Assembly (NCBI GenBank): GCA_947074145.1
Contig: CAMTOJ010000025.1
Span: 1-46,121, forward strand
Length of the DNA stretch: 46,121 nt
Direction of reading: 5' to 3'
DNA from: an uncultured Bacteroidales bacterium
Lineage (GTDB): Bacteria; Bacteroidota; Bacteroidia; Bacteroidales; JAUNSR01
This document shows positions 33,321-42,042 of the stretch, piece by piece; the first letter of the stretch is position 1; every line of letters begins with the position of its first letter. The position numbers and the translations under genes were made by a program. Under the pieces are notes generated by a model, which saw nothing but the letters and a program-made list of their open reading frames with translations, had not been told where the DNA came from and made no database searches.

Positions 33321-36300
33321 ATGAAAAAGCAAATATTAACAATTTGTTTGATGTTGTTATGCCTTAGTAGTTTTGCTCAAACTACAATCAAAGGTGTTGT
33401 AACATCGGCAACGGATAATGAACCACTTATTGGAGCTACTGTCTTTGTAAAAGGTACGGCTATGGGTGTAATAACAGATTATGACGGGAATTACACTATT
33501 GATAATGTGGAGAGTAATATGGAACTTACATTTTCCATGCTTGGTTATACAACCCAAAAAATTAAAGTTGGTTCTCAAAAAGTAATCAACGTGAAACTTG
33601 CCGAATCAACAATCGGTTTAGATGATGTTGTTGTTATTGGTTATGGTACAGTGAAAAAAAGCGACCTTACCAGTTCAATTTCAACAGTAAAAGGTGAAGC
33701 AATACAAGAAATGACAACAGGTAATGCAATGGATGCCCTTCAAGGTAAAATTGTTGGGGTACAAGTTGTTAGTGGCGGTGGTCCTGGTACTACCCCACGT
33801 GTCTTAATTAGAGGTGTAACGACTGTTAACGGTAGTAATCCGTTATATGTTGTGGATGGTATGCCGGTAGGAGAAAACATCAACTTCCTTAATAACGATG
33901 ATATTGAGTCAATGGAGGTTCTTAAAGATGCTTCTGCTGCTGCAATCTATGGTACACGTGCATCTAATGGTGTAATTATTGTTACTACTAAAAAAGGATA
34001 TGCAGGTAAGACTAAATTTTCATTCTCCTCTTCTTTAGGTCTGCAAACACTTAATAACCCAAATATGGCTGGAGCTTCTGAATACGAGCAAGTATTCAAA
34101 ACACGTTATACAAACGATGGTCGTTCAGCTTCTTGGAATGGTAAAGACAATATTACTGATGCAGAAGGGACTGATTGGTGGAATGAAACGCTAAATAAAA
34201 CAGCTCTTGTACAGAACTACACTTTTGGGTTTCAAGGTGGTACTGATAAATTTAAATATAGTGCAAGTCTTGGTTACTTCCGTAATGAATCTCAATATGA
34301 TTACGGTTACTGGGATAAAATCACATTTAGATTAAATACGGAATATAAATTTAATAATATCGTAAAGGCAGGGGTTGAATTAGCACCTCGTTACGAATCT
34401 TGGGATGACACTCCGGGTCTTTTTGGAAATATCATGAGTATGGACCCTACTACTCCTATTTACCGCGCTCAAGAAGATTGGGTAAGCAACCCATACGACA
34501 ATTATTCTCGTTCTCACAATAATGAGACTTGGAACCCGGTTGCGAGTGTTGCCAGAATGAACGGTTCTACTCATGAATATGGTTTACTTGCTAATCCATT
34601 CATTCAGATTGATCCTATTAAAGGTCTTGTGCTTCGTTCTCAATTCGGTCTTAATGCAAGATTCAGAGTTTCAGACAATTTTTCTCCTGAATTTTTCATT
34701 GATGTATTAGAGAAAAACGATCAAAATGTTATTTCCAGATCAATGAACGAATGGGTAGATTGGAATACTACTAACACAATCACTTATATTACTACTATAA
34801 ATCAAAAACATAACTTAAACGTTATGGGAGGTTTTACGGCTGAACGTTTTGCCAATTATTGGGTTTCAGGATCTCGTGATGCTATTCCTAATAGTTCTGA
34901 ATCATTGCAAGAGGTTGGTGCGGGAACATTAAACCAACAGTCGAATGGTAATAGTTCATATTCAACATTGGTTTCTTATATTGCTCGTGGTATGTATAAC
35001 TACGATAATCGTTATTATATCACAGCATCTCTTCGTGTCGATGGTTCTTCTAAATTTTCTGCGGATAACAGATATGCAGCTTTTCAGTCTCTTTCGGGAG
35101 CTTGGAGAATCATGGGTGAACCGTTTATGAAAGAGCAAACAGTATTCTCAGACCTTAAGCTTCGTGCAGGATGGGGTAAAGTTGGAAATCAAAACATTGA
35201 CAATGCAGCTTACCTTACTCTTCTTGGAACTTCAGGAAGTGATTATGTTTTTGGTACTACTCCAAATCGTTTACCGGGAACTTCGATTTCATCTGTAGGT
35301 AACAATTCTCTTAAATGGGAAACAGTAGAGGACATTAACGTTGGTTTAGATATGTCTTTCCTTGATTCTCGATTAGGATTTACATTAGATGTCTTTGAGA
35401 AAAGATCAAAAGACATGTTATATCGTAAACAAAATATCTATGCTGCCGGCTATCCGGACTGGAATTGCCAGGTTTGGTCTAACATCGGAAGTATGAAATC
35501 TTCAGGATGGGAACTTTCATTAAACTGGAGAGATCAGGTTAAGGATTTTAATTATGGTATAGGTCTTAATCTTTCAAAGGTTAAAAGTGAAGCTGTTAAG
35601 TTTTCGGGGGACGGACCTGTTTGGGCCGGTAATTTCAAAGGAAGTCAAATTGTTCGTAACGTAGATGGTGGAGAAATCAGCCGTTTCTATGGTTATGTAG
35701 CTGACGGACTTTTCCAAAGCTGGACCGACGTTTATGCACATACAGATGAAAAAGGTAATTTCCTTCAGCCAAATGCTCAACCCGGTGATATAAGAATTCT
35801 CGATCTTAACAATGATGGTGTTATTGATGAAAATGACAGAACATACATAGGTAAAGGTATGCCTGACTTAATGATTGGTCTTAATATCAACTTGTCTTAC
35901 AAAAGATTCGATTTCGTAACTAACTTCTACGGAACAGTTGGAAACGATATATTCAATACAACTAAGGCTTTCTATTCAGGTGAATCCGGAAATAATGTAT
36001 ATGCAGGAACACTTGATAAAGCATGGAACGGTTATGGAACAAGCAACGATATTCCTCGTCTTTCAGCAAATGATACAAACCAAAACTATTCAAGAATTTC
36101 AAGCTTTTATGTAGAAGACGGTTCTTATCTACGCTGTAAATTACTTCAAGTTGGATACACTCTTCCAATTAAAAGAAACTCTTCAAGTGTACGTTTCTCA
36201 TTCTCTGTACAGAATGCGTTTACTATCACCGGTTATTCAGGAATGGATCCGGAGCGTCCTCAACTTGGAAGCAGCGTATTGGAAACAGGTATTGACTGGG

Positions 36301-36353
36301 CTTCATATCCTAACCCTCGTACATTCTTATTTGGTTTAGACTTCAAATTTTAA
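33321..36353 (+). CDS. SusC-like TonB-dependent outer-membrane transporter
   Basis: The 1010-residue protein has a signal peptide (ending SSFAQ at 20), a carboxypeptidase-D-like N-terminal domain (TTIKGVVTSATDNEPLIGA, about 21-95), the conserved VVVIGYGTVKKSDLTSSIS region leading into the plug (about 105-230; SNPLYVVDGMPVGENINF, AAIYGTRASNGVIIVTTKKG) and a 22-strand barrel that ends in Phe (FLFGLDFKF). There is no STN domain, so it signals through no FecR-type anti-sigma. It imports oligosaccharides with TonB energy. It is 12 bases before susD. Confidence 0.97.
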   Translation: MKKQILTICLMLLCLSSFAQTTIKGVVTSATDNEPLIGATVFVKGTAMGVITDYDGNYTIDNVESNMELTFSMLGYTTQKIKVGSQKVINVKLAESTIGLDDVVVIGYGTVKKSDLTSSISTVKGEAIQEMTTGNAMDALQGKIVGVQVVSGGGPGTTPRVLIRGVTTVNGSNPLYVVDGMPVGENINFLNNDDIESMEVLKDASAAAIYGTRASNGVIIVTTKKGYAGKTKFSFSSSLGLQTLNNPNMAGASEYEQVFKTRYTNDGRSASWNGKDNITDAEGTDWWNETLNKTALVQNYTFGFQGGTDKFKYSASLGYFRNESQYDYGYWDKITFRLNTEYKFNNIVKAGVELAPRYESWDDTPGLFGNIMSMDPTTPIYRAQEDWVSNPYDNYSRSHNNETWNPVASVARMNGSTHEYGLLANPFIQIDPIKGLVLRSQFGLNARFRVSDNFSPEFFIDVLEKNDQNVISRSMNEWVDWNTTNTITYITTINQKHNLNVMGGFTAERFANYWVSGSRDAIPNSSESLQEVGAGTLNQQSNGNSSYSTLVSYIARGMYNYDNRYYITASLRVDGSSKFSADNRYAAFQSLSGAWRIMGEPFMKEQTVFSDLKLRAGWGKVGNQNIDNAAYLTLLGTSGSDYVFGTTPNRLPGTSISSVGNNSLKWETVEDINVGLDMSFLDSRLGFTLDVFEKRSKDMLYRKQNIYAAGYPDWNCQVWSNIGSMKSSGWELSLNWRDQVKDFNYGIGLNLSKVKSEAVKFSGDGPVWAGNFKGSQIVRNVDGGEISRFYGYVADGLFQSWTDVYAHTDEKGNFLQPNAQPGDIRILDLNNDGVIDENDRTYIGKGMPDLMIGLNINLSYKRFDFVTNFYGTVGNDIFNTTKAFYSGESGNNVYAGTLDKAWNGYGTSNDIPRLSANDTNQNYSRISSFYVEDGSYLRCKLLQVGYTLPIKRNSSSVRFSFSVQNAFTITGYSGMDPERPQLGSSVLETGIDWASYPNPRTFLFGLDFKF

Positions 36354-36365
36354 TTAGTTACTTGT

Positions 36366-37973
36366 ATGAAAAAATTTATTATATCAATAGCATCATTAAT
36401 GTCAGTTCTATTAATGAGCTCCTGTGAAGACTTCCTTGACCAACCTATAAGAGGACAAGAGAATCTTGATACATATTTTCAAAATGAAACGGAAGCATCT
36501 AAATTTTTATCAAGCTGTTACGCAGCAATTTGCTACAATGATTGGTGGCAAATTGGTAAATTTTGGAATATGCTTGATATGTGTACTGATGATGCATGGA
36601 TGGGTAATACTACTCAGGACCAAAGTGACTATTATAGCATTGTACACTATCAAGGTGTAGGACAATCGAATGAAGCAGTAGCTAACTTTTGGCAAAACAG
36701 ATATAAAGGTATCTTGAGATGCAACATCGCTATCGAGAGAATGCCTCAGGCATCTATTTTTAATGAAAACATCAAAAATAGATTTATCGGAGAAGCTAAG
36801 TTTCTTAGAGCTTATATGTATTTTGATTTAGTTAAGAATTTTGGAGGTGTACCTTTGGTTAAAGGATTTATAATGCCAAGTGAACTTCAAGGAATTACTC
36901 GTTCATCTATGGAAGAAGTTTATCAATTTATTGAAAACGATCTTTTGGATGCTATTGAATCACTTCCTAATGTTAACGAATATTCTGCAACAGATACCGG
37001 GCGTGCTACTCGTGGCGCAGCTCAGGGATTATTGGGTAAAGTTTATCTATATCAGGAAAAATGGGCCGAATCAAGAGATGTATTATCTACTATTATCAAT
37101 GATAATAATTATGACCTTCTTCCTGATTTTGGACAAGTTTGGTCGATAGATTATAACAATAGCAAAGAATCTCTTTTTGAAGTTCAATATATGTTTGATG
37201 AGACTTATAGTTTAGGAGGATTTCTTTCTATTCTTGCCGGCTCTCGTGATGATGACGGTTGGGCATGGGGATTACCATCAAGTAATCTTGAGAAAGCGTT
37301 CTTAGATGCAGGAGATTCTGAACGTTTAAGATGGACAATTATTAAGCATGATGCAACAGAAATCGCAGGTGAAACAGCTGCTGATTTTGATGCATTATAT
37401 GGTAAATCTTATGTGATCTCTCCCGAGAAACATAAATCTGCTCGTATAAACCGTAAATTCTTTATTCCTAAGAGTAAACGTCCTGCTCGTTACGTAATGA
37501 ATAAACTACCTCTTAACCACAGAGTAATGCGTTATGCAGATGTTCTTTTGATGTATGCGGAAGCTAAAAATATGTTAGGTGAAGATGCCGGAGATAAAAG
37601 TGCTCAATGGGCTTTAAATAAAGTAAAATCTCGTGTTGGTCTTCCTGAAACAACAAAAACAGGAGATGAACTAAAATATGAGATCAGAAACGAACGTCGT
37701 TTGGAACTTGCCTTAGAACAAAATCGTCTTTTCGATATTCGTCGTTGGAATGATGAGAACGGTAAAAAAGCGGTTTGTAATATTATGGGACCAAATGGTT
37801 CGTTTGTAAAATATAACGAAGCCGGTACAGACTCTTATGAACGTTCAAATCAAGGTGAACCAAGTACTAAAGGTGTTTCATTTAGAGAAGATAGAGATCT
37901 ATTATTCCCTATTCCTCTTTATGAGATAACAATGTCAAATGGTTCTATTACTCAAAACCAGGGTTGGAATTAA
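36366..37973 (+). CDS. SusD-like surface lipoprotein (RagB/SusD family)
   Basis: The 535-residue protein has a lipoprotein signal ending at Cys20 (VLLMSSCEDFLDQP) and the SusD fold: tetratricopeptide helices with RFIGEAKFLRAYMYFDLVKNFGGVPLV, and the C-terminal signature NERRLELALEQNRLFDIRRW. It acts as the lid of the SusC barrel and binds glycan. The gene is coupled to susC. A stable hairpin 10 bases past its stop separates the SusCD part of the operon from the GH30 gene. Confidence 0.97.
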   Translation: MKKFIISIASLMSVLLMSSCEDFLDQPIRGQENLDTYFQNETEASKFLSSCYAAICYNDWWQIGKFWNMLDMCTDDAWMGNTTQDQSDYYSIVHYQGVGQSNEAVANFWQNRYKGILRCNIAIERMPQASIFNENIKNRFIGEAKFLRAYMYFDLVKNFGGVPLVKGFIMPSELQGITRSSMEEVYQFIENDLLDAIESLPNVNEYSATDTGRATRGAAQGLLGKVYLYQEKWAESRDVLSTIINDNNYDLLPDFGQVWSIDYNNSKESLFEVQYMFDETYSLGGFLSILAGSRDDDGWAWGLPSSNLEKAFLDAGDSERLRWTIIKHDATEIAGETAADFDALYGKSYVISPEKHKSARINRKFFIPKSKRPARYVMNKLPLNHRVMRYADVLLMYAEAKNMLGEDAGDKSAQWALNKVKSRVGLPETTKTGDELKYEIRNERRLELALEQNRLFDIRRWNDENGKKAVCNIMGPNGSFVKYNEAGTDSYERSNQGEPSTKGVSFREDRDLLFPIPLYEITMSNGSITQNQGWN

Positions 37974-37982
37974 TATAAAATA

Positions 37983-38011
37983 GCTTTCGCTATCTTACTG
38001 ATAGCGAAAGC
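37983..38011 (+). other. Stable intercistronic hairpin between susD and the GH30 gene
   Basis: GCTTTCGCTATC pairs perfectly with GATAGCGAAAGC (12 bp) around the 5-base loop TTACT. No T-run follows, so it is not a classic terminator. Such hairpins usually protect upstream mRNA from 3' decay or set unequal levels of products in one operon. That role is inferred. Confidence 0.85.
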
Positions 38012-38029
38012 ATAAATAAAAAGAATATT

Positions 38030-39616
38030 ATGAAGAATAGATATATAGCAGTAATAGCAGCTCTTGTTGCTCTTGGTAGCTGCTCTGATGATGAAGTTTA
38101 TGGAATTAAAGATGATGTCAGCGTAAATAAAGCTGTTAATCTTGATGCCTCGAAAATATTTCAAACAATTGATGGCGGATTTGGTGCTTCTGATTGTTGG
38201 TCTCCGGCAATTATTGGAAAACATTGGACTTCAAATAGAGATGCGATAAGTGAATTTTTATTTTCTAATGAAATACGTGATGGAAAACCTCGTGGTATAG
38301 GTTTATCGATGTGGCGTGTAAATATGGGGGGCGGTTCTGCCGAACAAGGTGAAAGCAGCAACATTCCGGATGTTTCTCGTCGTGGTGAATCTTATCTAAA
38401 TGATGACGGGTCTTATGATTGGACTCGTTGTGAAGGTCAAAGATACTTTCTTGATAAAGCTACCCAATACGGTTGCTCTAACGTGGTTTTATTTAGTAAT
38501 ACTCCAAATGTACAATATACGCGTAACGGTAAAGGGTACTCAGAAAGTGGTAAATATTCAAATTTAAAACTTGACAAATATGATGATTTCGCAGCTTACA
38601 TGGCCGAAGTCGCTAAGTTTTATATTGAAAAAGGATACCCTATTAAATATATATCTCCTGTAAATGAGCCACAATACAACTGGCATTGGGGTGAACAGGA
38701 AGGTTCTGGTTGGCAAAATAATGAAGTAGCCAAAATCACAAGAGAACTTAACACTGCCCTTGTTTCTCGCTCTTTAGATGTTGATATTTTATTGTCTGAG
38801 GCTGCAAGCTGGGAATATATATATAAGATTAGCGGAGATGCTGGCAGAAGTAATCAGTTAGCTGAATTCTTCGATCCTTCATCATCTAATTATGTTGGTG
38901 ATCTGGAGAAAGTAAAACCAATCTTAGGAGCTCACAGCTATTATACAGACGGATCTTGGGATGCTATGCAAAATATTCGTCGTGATGCAGCAAGAACAGC
39001 TTCACAATATGGTACTTCTCTTTGGCAAACAGAATGGAGCATGTTGGGTGATGATTACTCTTCTGAATTTATTGGGTACGACCTTGCTACGGAAATGGAT
39101 ATAGCACTTTATATGTCTAAAGTGATTAACAATGACCTGTCTATTGCAAACGTTACTTCTTGGAGCTATTGGACAGCTATGGATGTTTCTCGTTGGGGAC
39201 ATAAAAACAGATTCTTATTAATTTCATTACTACCGGCCGGAGGTGTTGATGGAGAACTTGCTGCTGAGGGATCATTTGATACAGCACGTACTTTATGGGT
39301 ACTGGGGAATTATAGTCTGTTTATTCGTCCCGGATATAGCCGTATCTCTTTAAATATTCCTTATGAGTCACGCAACTTCTTTGGATCGGCATATATCTCT
39401 CCTGATAAAGATAAAATTGTTGCTGTTTATACAAACCTGTCTGAAAAAGGTGTTCGTTTAAATGAAGTTCGCAACAATCTTCCTGCTGATGTGAAATCTA
39501 TTTATGCTTATACTACAACAGTAAGCAAAAACTTAGAAGAAACAAACTTTGCTTTAGATCAAGAAATTAATCTATTGCCACAAAGTGTAACTACAATAGT
39601 TTACAATCTAAAATAA
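38030..39616 (+). CDS. GH30-family glycoside hydrolase, lipoprotein (probable endo-xylanase)
   Basis: The 528-residue protein has a lipoprotein signal ending at Cys18 (LVALGSCSDDE), an Asp-rich start that suits surface display, and a TIM-barrel with catalytic Glu213 (SPVNEPQYNWHW) and nucleophile Glu335 (LWQTEWSML). Both fit clan GH-A family GH30. A C-terminal beta-sandwich follows (about 430-528). It is the surface endo-enzyme of the PUL, cutting the polymer to oligosaccharides for SusCD import. Xylan is favoured by the neighbouring GH43, GH3 and CE1 genes, but GH30 also includes 1,6-glucanases and 1,6-galactanases, so the linkage remains open. Confidence 0.85.
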   Translation: MKNRYIAVIAALVALGSCSDDEVYGIKDDVSVNKAVNLDASKIFQTIDGGFGASDCWSPAIIGKHWTSNRDAISEFLFSNEIRDGKPRGIGLSMWRVNMGGGSAEQGESSNIPDVSRRGESYLNDDGSYDWTRCEGQRYFLDKATQYGCSNVVLFSNTPNVQYTRNGKGYSESGKYSNLKLDKYDDFAAYMAEVAKFYIEKGYPIKYISPVNEPQYNWHWGEQEGSGWQNNEVAKITRELNTALVSRSLDVDILLSEAASWEYIYKISGDAGRSNQLAEFFDPSSSNYVGDLEKVKPILGAHSYYTDGSWDAMQNIRRDAARTASQYGTSLWQTEWSMLGDDYSSEFIGYDLATEMDIALYMSKVINNDLSIANVTSWSYWTAMDVSRWGHKNRFLLISLLPAGGVDGELAAEGSFDTARTLWVLGNYSLFIRPGYSRISLNIPYESRNFFGSAYISPDKDKIVAVYTNLSEKGVRLNEVRNNLPADVKSIYAYTTTVSKNLEETNFALDQEINLLPQSVTTIVYNLK

Positions 39617-39741
39617 TATACTTTTATAAGAGATCTATAAAAAGATATTTTATTCGTAACTCTTGAGATTATGGTATTTTGAATTTTGAATTTATAATTA
39701 TTTTGCAATAACCGTTTTCAAAACGATAGAGTTAATTTTAA

Positions 39742-39797
39742 AAATTCCGAAGGAAATAATGGAATCGCTCAGATTCTAAATATTTTCTTCGGAATTT
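39742..39797. terminator. Terminator-like hairpin after the GH30 gene
   Basis: AAATTCCGAAGGAAAT pairs with ATTTTCTTCGGAATTT apart from one G-T pair, with a loop of about 24 bases. T-rich sequence follows. It lies about 125 bases past the GH30 stop and probably ends the SusC/D operon. Confidence 0.6.
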
Positions 39798-39983
39798 ATT
39801 TATATAGAACATTTGTTCTCATCCAAAAAAGTTCCAATATCGTAATCAGAGAAGTGTTTTTCAGAATTGATATCTTATTCGGTTCATATTTTTATATTTA
39901 TTCATTACGAATGAAATGATTTCACTCTAACTATCGTGTTATTTCTTATACCAGTTTTTAATATAAATAAAACCTTTTTCACG

Positions 39984-40015
39984 TTTGATTTGTTATTATA
40001 AAATTGATATAATTC
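39984..40015 (+). promoter_or_regulatory. Candidate promoter of the GLUG lipoprotein gene
   Basis: TTTG at 39984-39987 and TATAATTC at 40008-40015 are 20 bases apart, the standard spacing. The -7 box matches TAnnTTTG at its TA and two other places only. Transcription would begin near 40022, just before the ATG at 40031, which supports that ATG as the true start. Confidence 0.5.
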
Positions 40016-40030
40016 ATTACACAATATACT

Positions 40031-40074
40031 ATGAAATCAACTAAGCGCCTCACATTCATTTTTTTGTGTTGATT
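40031..40074 (+). other. Out-of-frame start of the GLUG lipoprotein: T7 tract frameshift
   Basis: The ATG at 40031 opens a frame that reads MKSTKRLTFIFLC and then stops at TGA (40070-40072). A run of seven T at 40059-40065 lies inside it. With eight T, the frame would run straight into the downstream protein and give a complete lipoprotein signal ending in FFVSC. As written, only a GTG at 40066 can start the downstream protein, with a signal too short and without positive charge. Slippage (phase variation), decay or a read error are all possible. Confidence 0.75.
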
Positions 40075-42039
40075 ACTTTATTCTTTGTATCATGCCAAAA
40101 TGATAATCCGAAAAACCTCATCGAAACAGATAAAGAATTACTTACATTCCCCGCAATTATAAATGTCAAAATGAATTCCAATGCTACGCGTGTAGGATAT
40201 GACGATAATGGTAGCAGTGGCGTAAAACAATATTGGGAATTGGATGATGTTTTTATTTTATATAATACTACAGGCGAAAGCGTAAGTTATAAAGCAACAG
40301 CAATATCATCTGACGATGCAACTGCGACTTTCGAATTGGAAGGTGATACGAAATTGACAGGTTATGTCTTTTATGCCGTTTATCAAAATGGTCGAAATAT
40401 AGACGTAACTTTCACAGGAGGGATACCCACTTATAGTTTTGATATGACAGGTCAGACACAATCGGCGTTGACCGATCCCGTTATTTCACATTTGAAAGAT
40501 TATGATCTAATAACATCAGGGCTTATCTCTGATATCGGCGATGATATTCTTTTCACAAGTCACGGTTCATTACTTACTTTCAAGCTGGAGGTACCTGCTA
40601 GTTCAGGCACAGTGATCAGTTTAACCATAACAGCTCAAAACTCTTCAGGAGCTGTCTTTAAAACCAATTATAATGCGACCGACAATAACACATCCGCTTA
40701 TACTTTGTACATTAATAATTATCTGAATCCAACAGATGAGTATACATTAACAGCATATATGCTGGTGCCACCATTTACACTTCCTGCCAATAGCGATTTA
40801 GTAGTCAACTTTGTATGTTCTGATGCTATCCTAAGATATTCGGGCAGTTTTGATGATGAAAAAGAGTTTGTAGCTGCTATGCGTTATAACTTTACAGTTA
40901 ATGATTATCAGACATATAGCAATTACACACAAGATATGAGTGATATGGTAAGCGATTATAGCAATACAAACTGGAGCACTTATAAACCTGACGGAGATGG
41001 AACAAGTGATAATCCTTATCTGATAGCAAATGCAGAGAATTTAGCCTGGTTGCAAATCGCCATGATTGAGGATAACACAAATAGAAGTATCAATGCTCCT
41101 GATATTTATTATAAAATGACGACCAATATATATATAAATAAAGATATAGACTGGACACCTATAGGCTCAGCAAGTACACTTCCATTTAAAGGTTATTTTG
41201 ATGGCAATGGCAAGGAAATTGCAAATATGTATATAACAAATTCAAGCAATGGCAATCAAGGTTTTTTTGCATCTACAGATAGTGCCACTATCTCAAATTT
41301 GACGGTGAGTGGAATTATTGAACCCAATGGAGGTTCTTCATTTGCGGGTATTGTAGCGTCAGCAAGCAATACCACCATTAATACTTGCAACAGTTTCGTA
41401 GCGATATATCCGAAATCGGGATCAAGAAATCAAGCCGGAGGAATGGTAGGTGTTGGAAATGGAACAATGGTTATTGAAAACTGTAATAATTTTGGGCAGA
41501 TTAACGGGTTGAATGATATAGGAGGAATCTTAGGAATCTTTCAAAATTCAAGTGGATCTCCTATAGTTAAGAATTGCATGAATTATGGAGATATTACCGG
41601 TACAAGTTATGTAGGCGGTATAGCCGGAAATCTGAATGTAGCGATGGCAATAGACAATTGCACTAATGTAGGATTGATTACAACTACCAATAGTTCTAAG
41701 GTAGGAGGCATTGCAGGTTCAATTCAGAGCAGTACCATTACTAATTGTATCAATTCATGCGATTCTGTTTATGGAGGATCCAATATAGCAGGAGTTATAG
41801 GGTATTGTAATGGATCTACAATTCAGAATTGTTATAATTCCAGTATCGTCGAAGCAACCGGAACCGGAATTGTAGGAGGAATTGTTGGTTTAGGCGAAAA
41901 TAGCACCATTAATAATTCTTTAAATATCGGTGCTATTAGCGGTAAAGCCAACGTAGGAATTATTATTGGGGAGAATTACAATTCGACATGTACACTTAAT
42001 AGCAATACTGAAAAAGGATCTGCCACTATTACAGAATAA
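40066..42039 (+). CDS. Fimbrillin-like surface protein with GLUG repeats (start affected by frameshift)
   Basis: The 657-codon frame starts at GTG with LITLFFVSCQNDNP, whose Cys is the lipidation site of an otherwise missing signal. An N-terminal fimbrillin-like domain (about 30-300) begins with ATRVGYDD and WELDDVFILYNTTGE. After a linker DGDGTSDNPYLIANAENLAWLQ come about seven GLUG-type repeats (GGMVGVGNGTMVIENCNN, GGILGIF, GGIAGNL, GGIAGSIQ, GVIGYC, GGIVGLGEN), a beta-helix form found in adhesins. It is probably displayed on the surface. The next gene is convergent with only 3 bases between the stop codons. Confidence 0.8.
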   Translation: MLITLFFVSCQNDNPKNLIETDKELLTFPAIINVKMNSNATRVGYDDNGSSGVKQYWELDDVFILYNTTGESVSYKATAISSDDATATFELEGDTKLTGYVFYAVYQNGRNIDVTFTGGIPTYSFDMTGQTQSALTDPVISHLKDYDLITSGLISDIGDDILFTSHGSLLTFKLEVPASSGTVISLTITAQNSSGAVFKTNYNATDNNTSAYTLYINNYLNPTDEYTLTAYMLVPPFTLPANSDLVVNFVCSDAILRYSGSFDDEKEFVAAMRYNFTVNDYQTYSNYTQDMSDMVSDYSNTNWSTYKPDGDGTSDNPYLIANAENLAWLQIAMIEDNTNRSINAPDIYYKMTTNIYINKDIDWTPIGSASTLPFKGYFDGNGKEIANMYITNSSNGNQGFFASTDSATISNLTVSGIIEPNGGSSFAGIVASASNTTINTCNSFVAIYPKSGSRNQAGGMVGVGNGTMVIENCNNFGQINGLNDIGGILGIFQNSSGSPIVKNCMNYGDITGTSYVGGIAGNLNVAMAIDNCTNVGLITTTNSSKVGGIAGSIQSSTITNCINSCDSVYGGSNIAGVIGYCNGSTIQNCYNSSIVEATGTGIVGGIVGLGENSTINNSLNIGAISGKANVGIIIGENYNSTCTLNSNTEKGSATITE

Positions 42040-42042
42040 TTT

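Larger units (their letters stand above)
39617..40030. other. Intergenic region after the PUL
   Basis: About 415 bases of AT-rich sequence. It holds a terminator-like hairpin (39742-39797) and a promoter candidate for the next gene (39984-40015). Nothing else was recognised. Confidence 0.6.
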
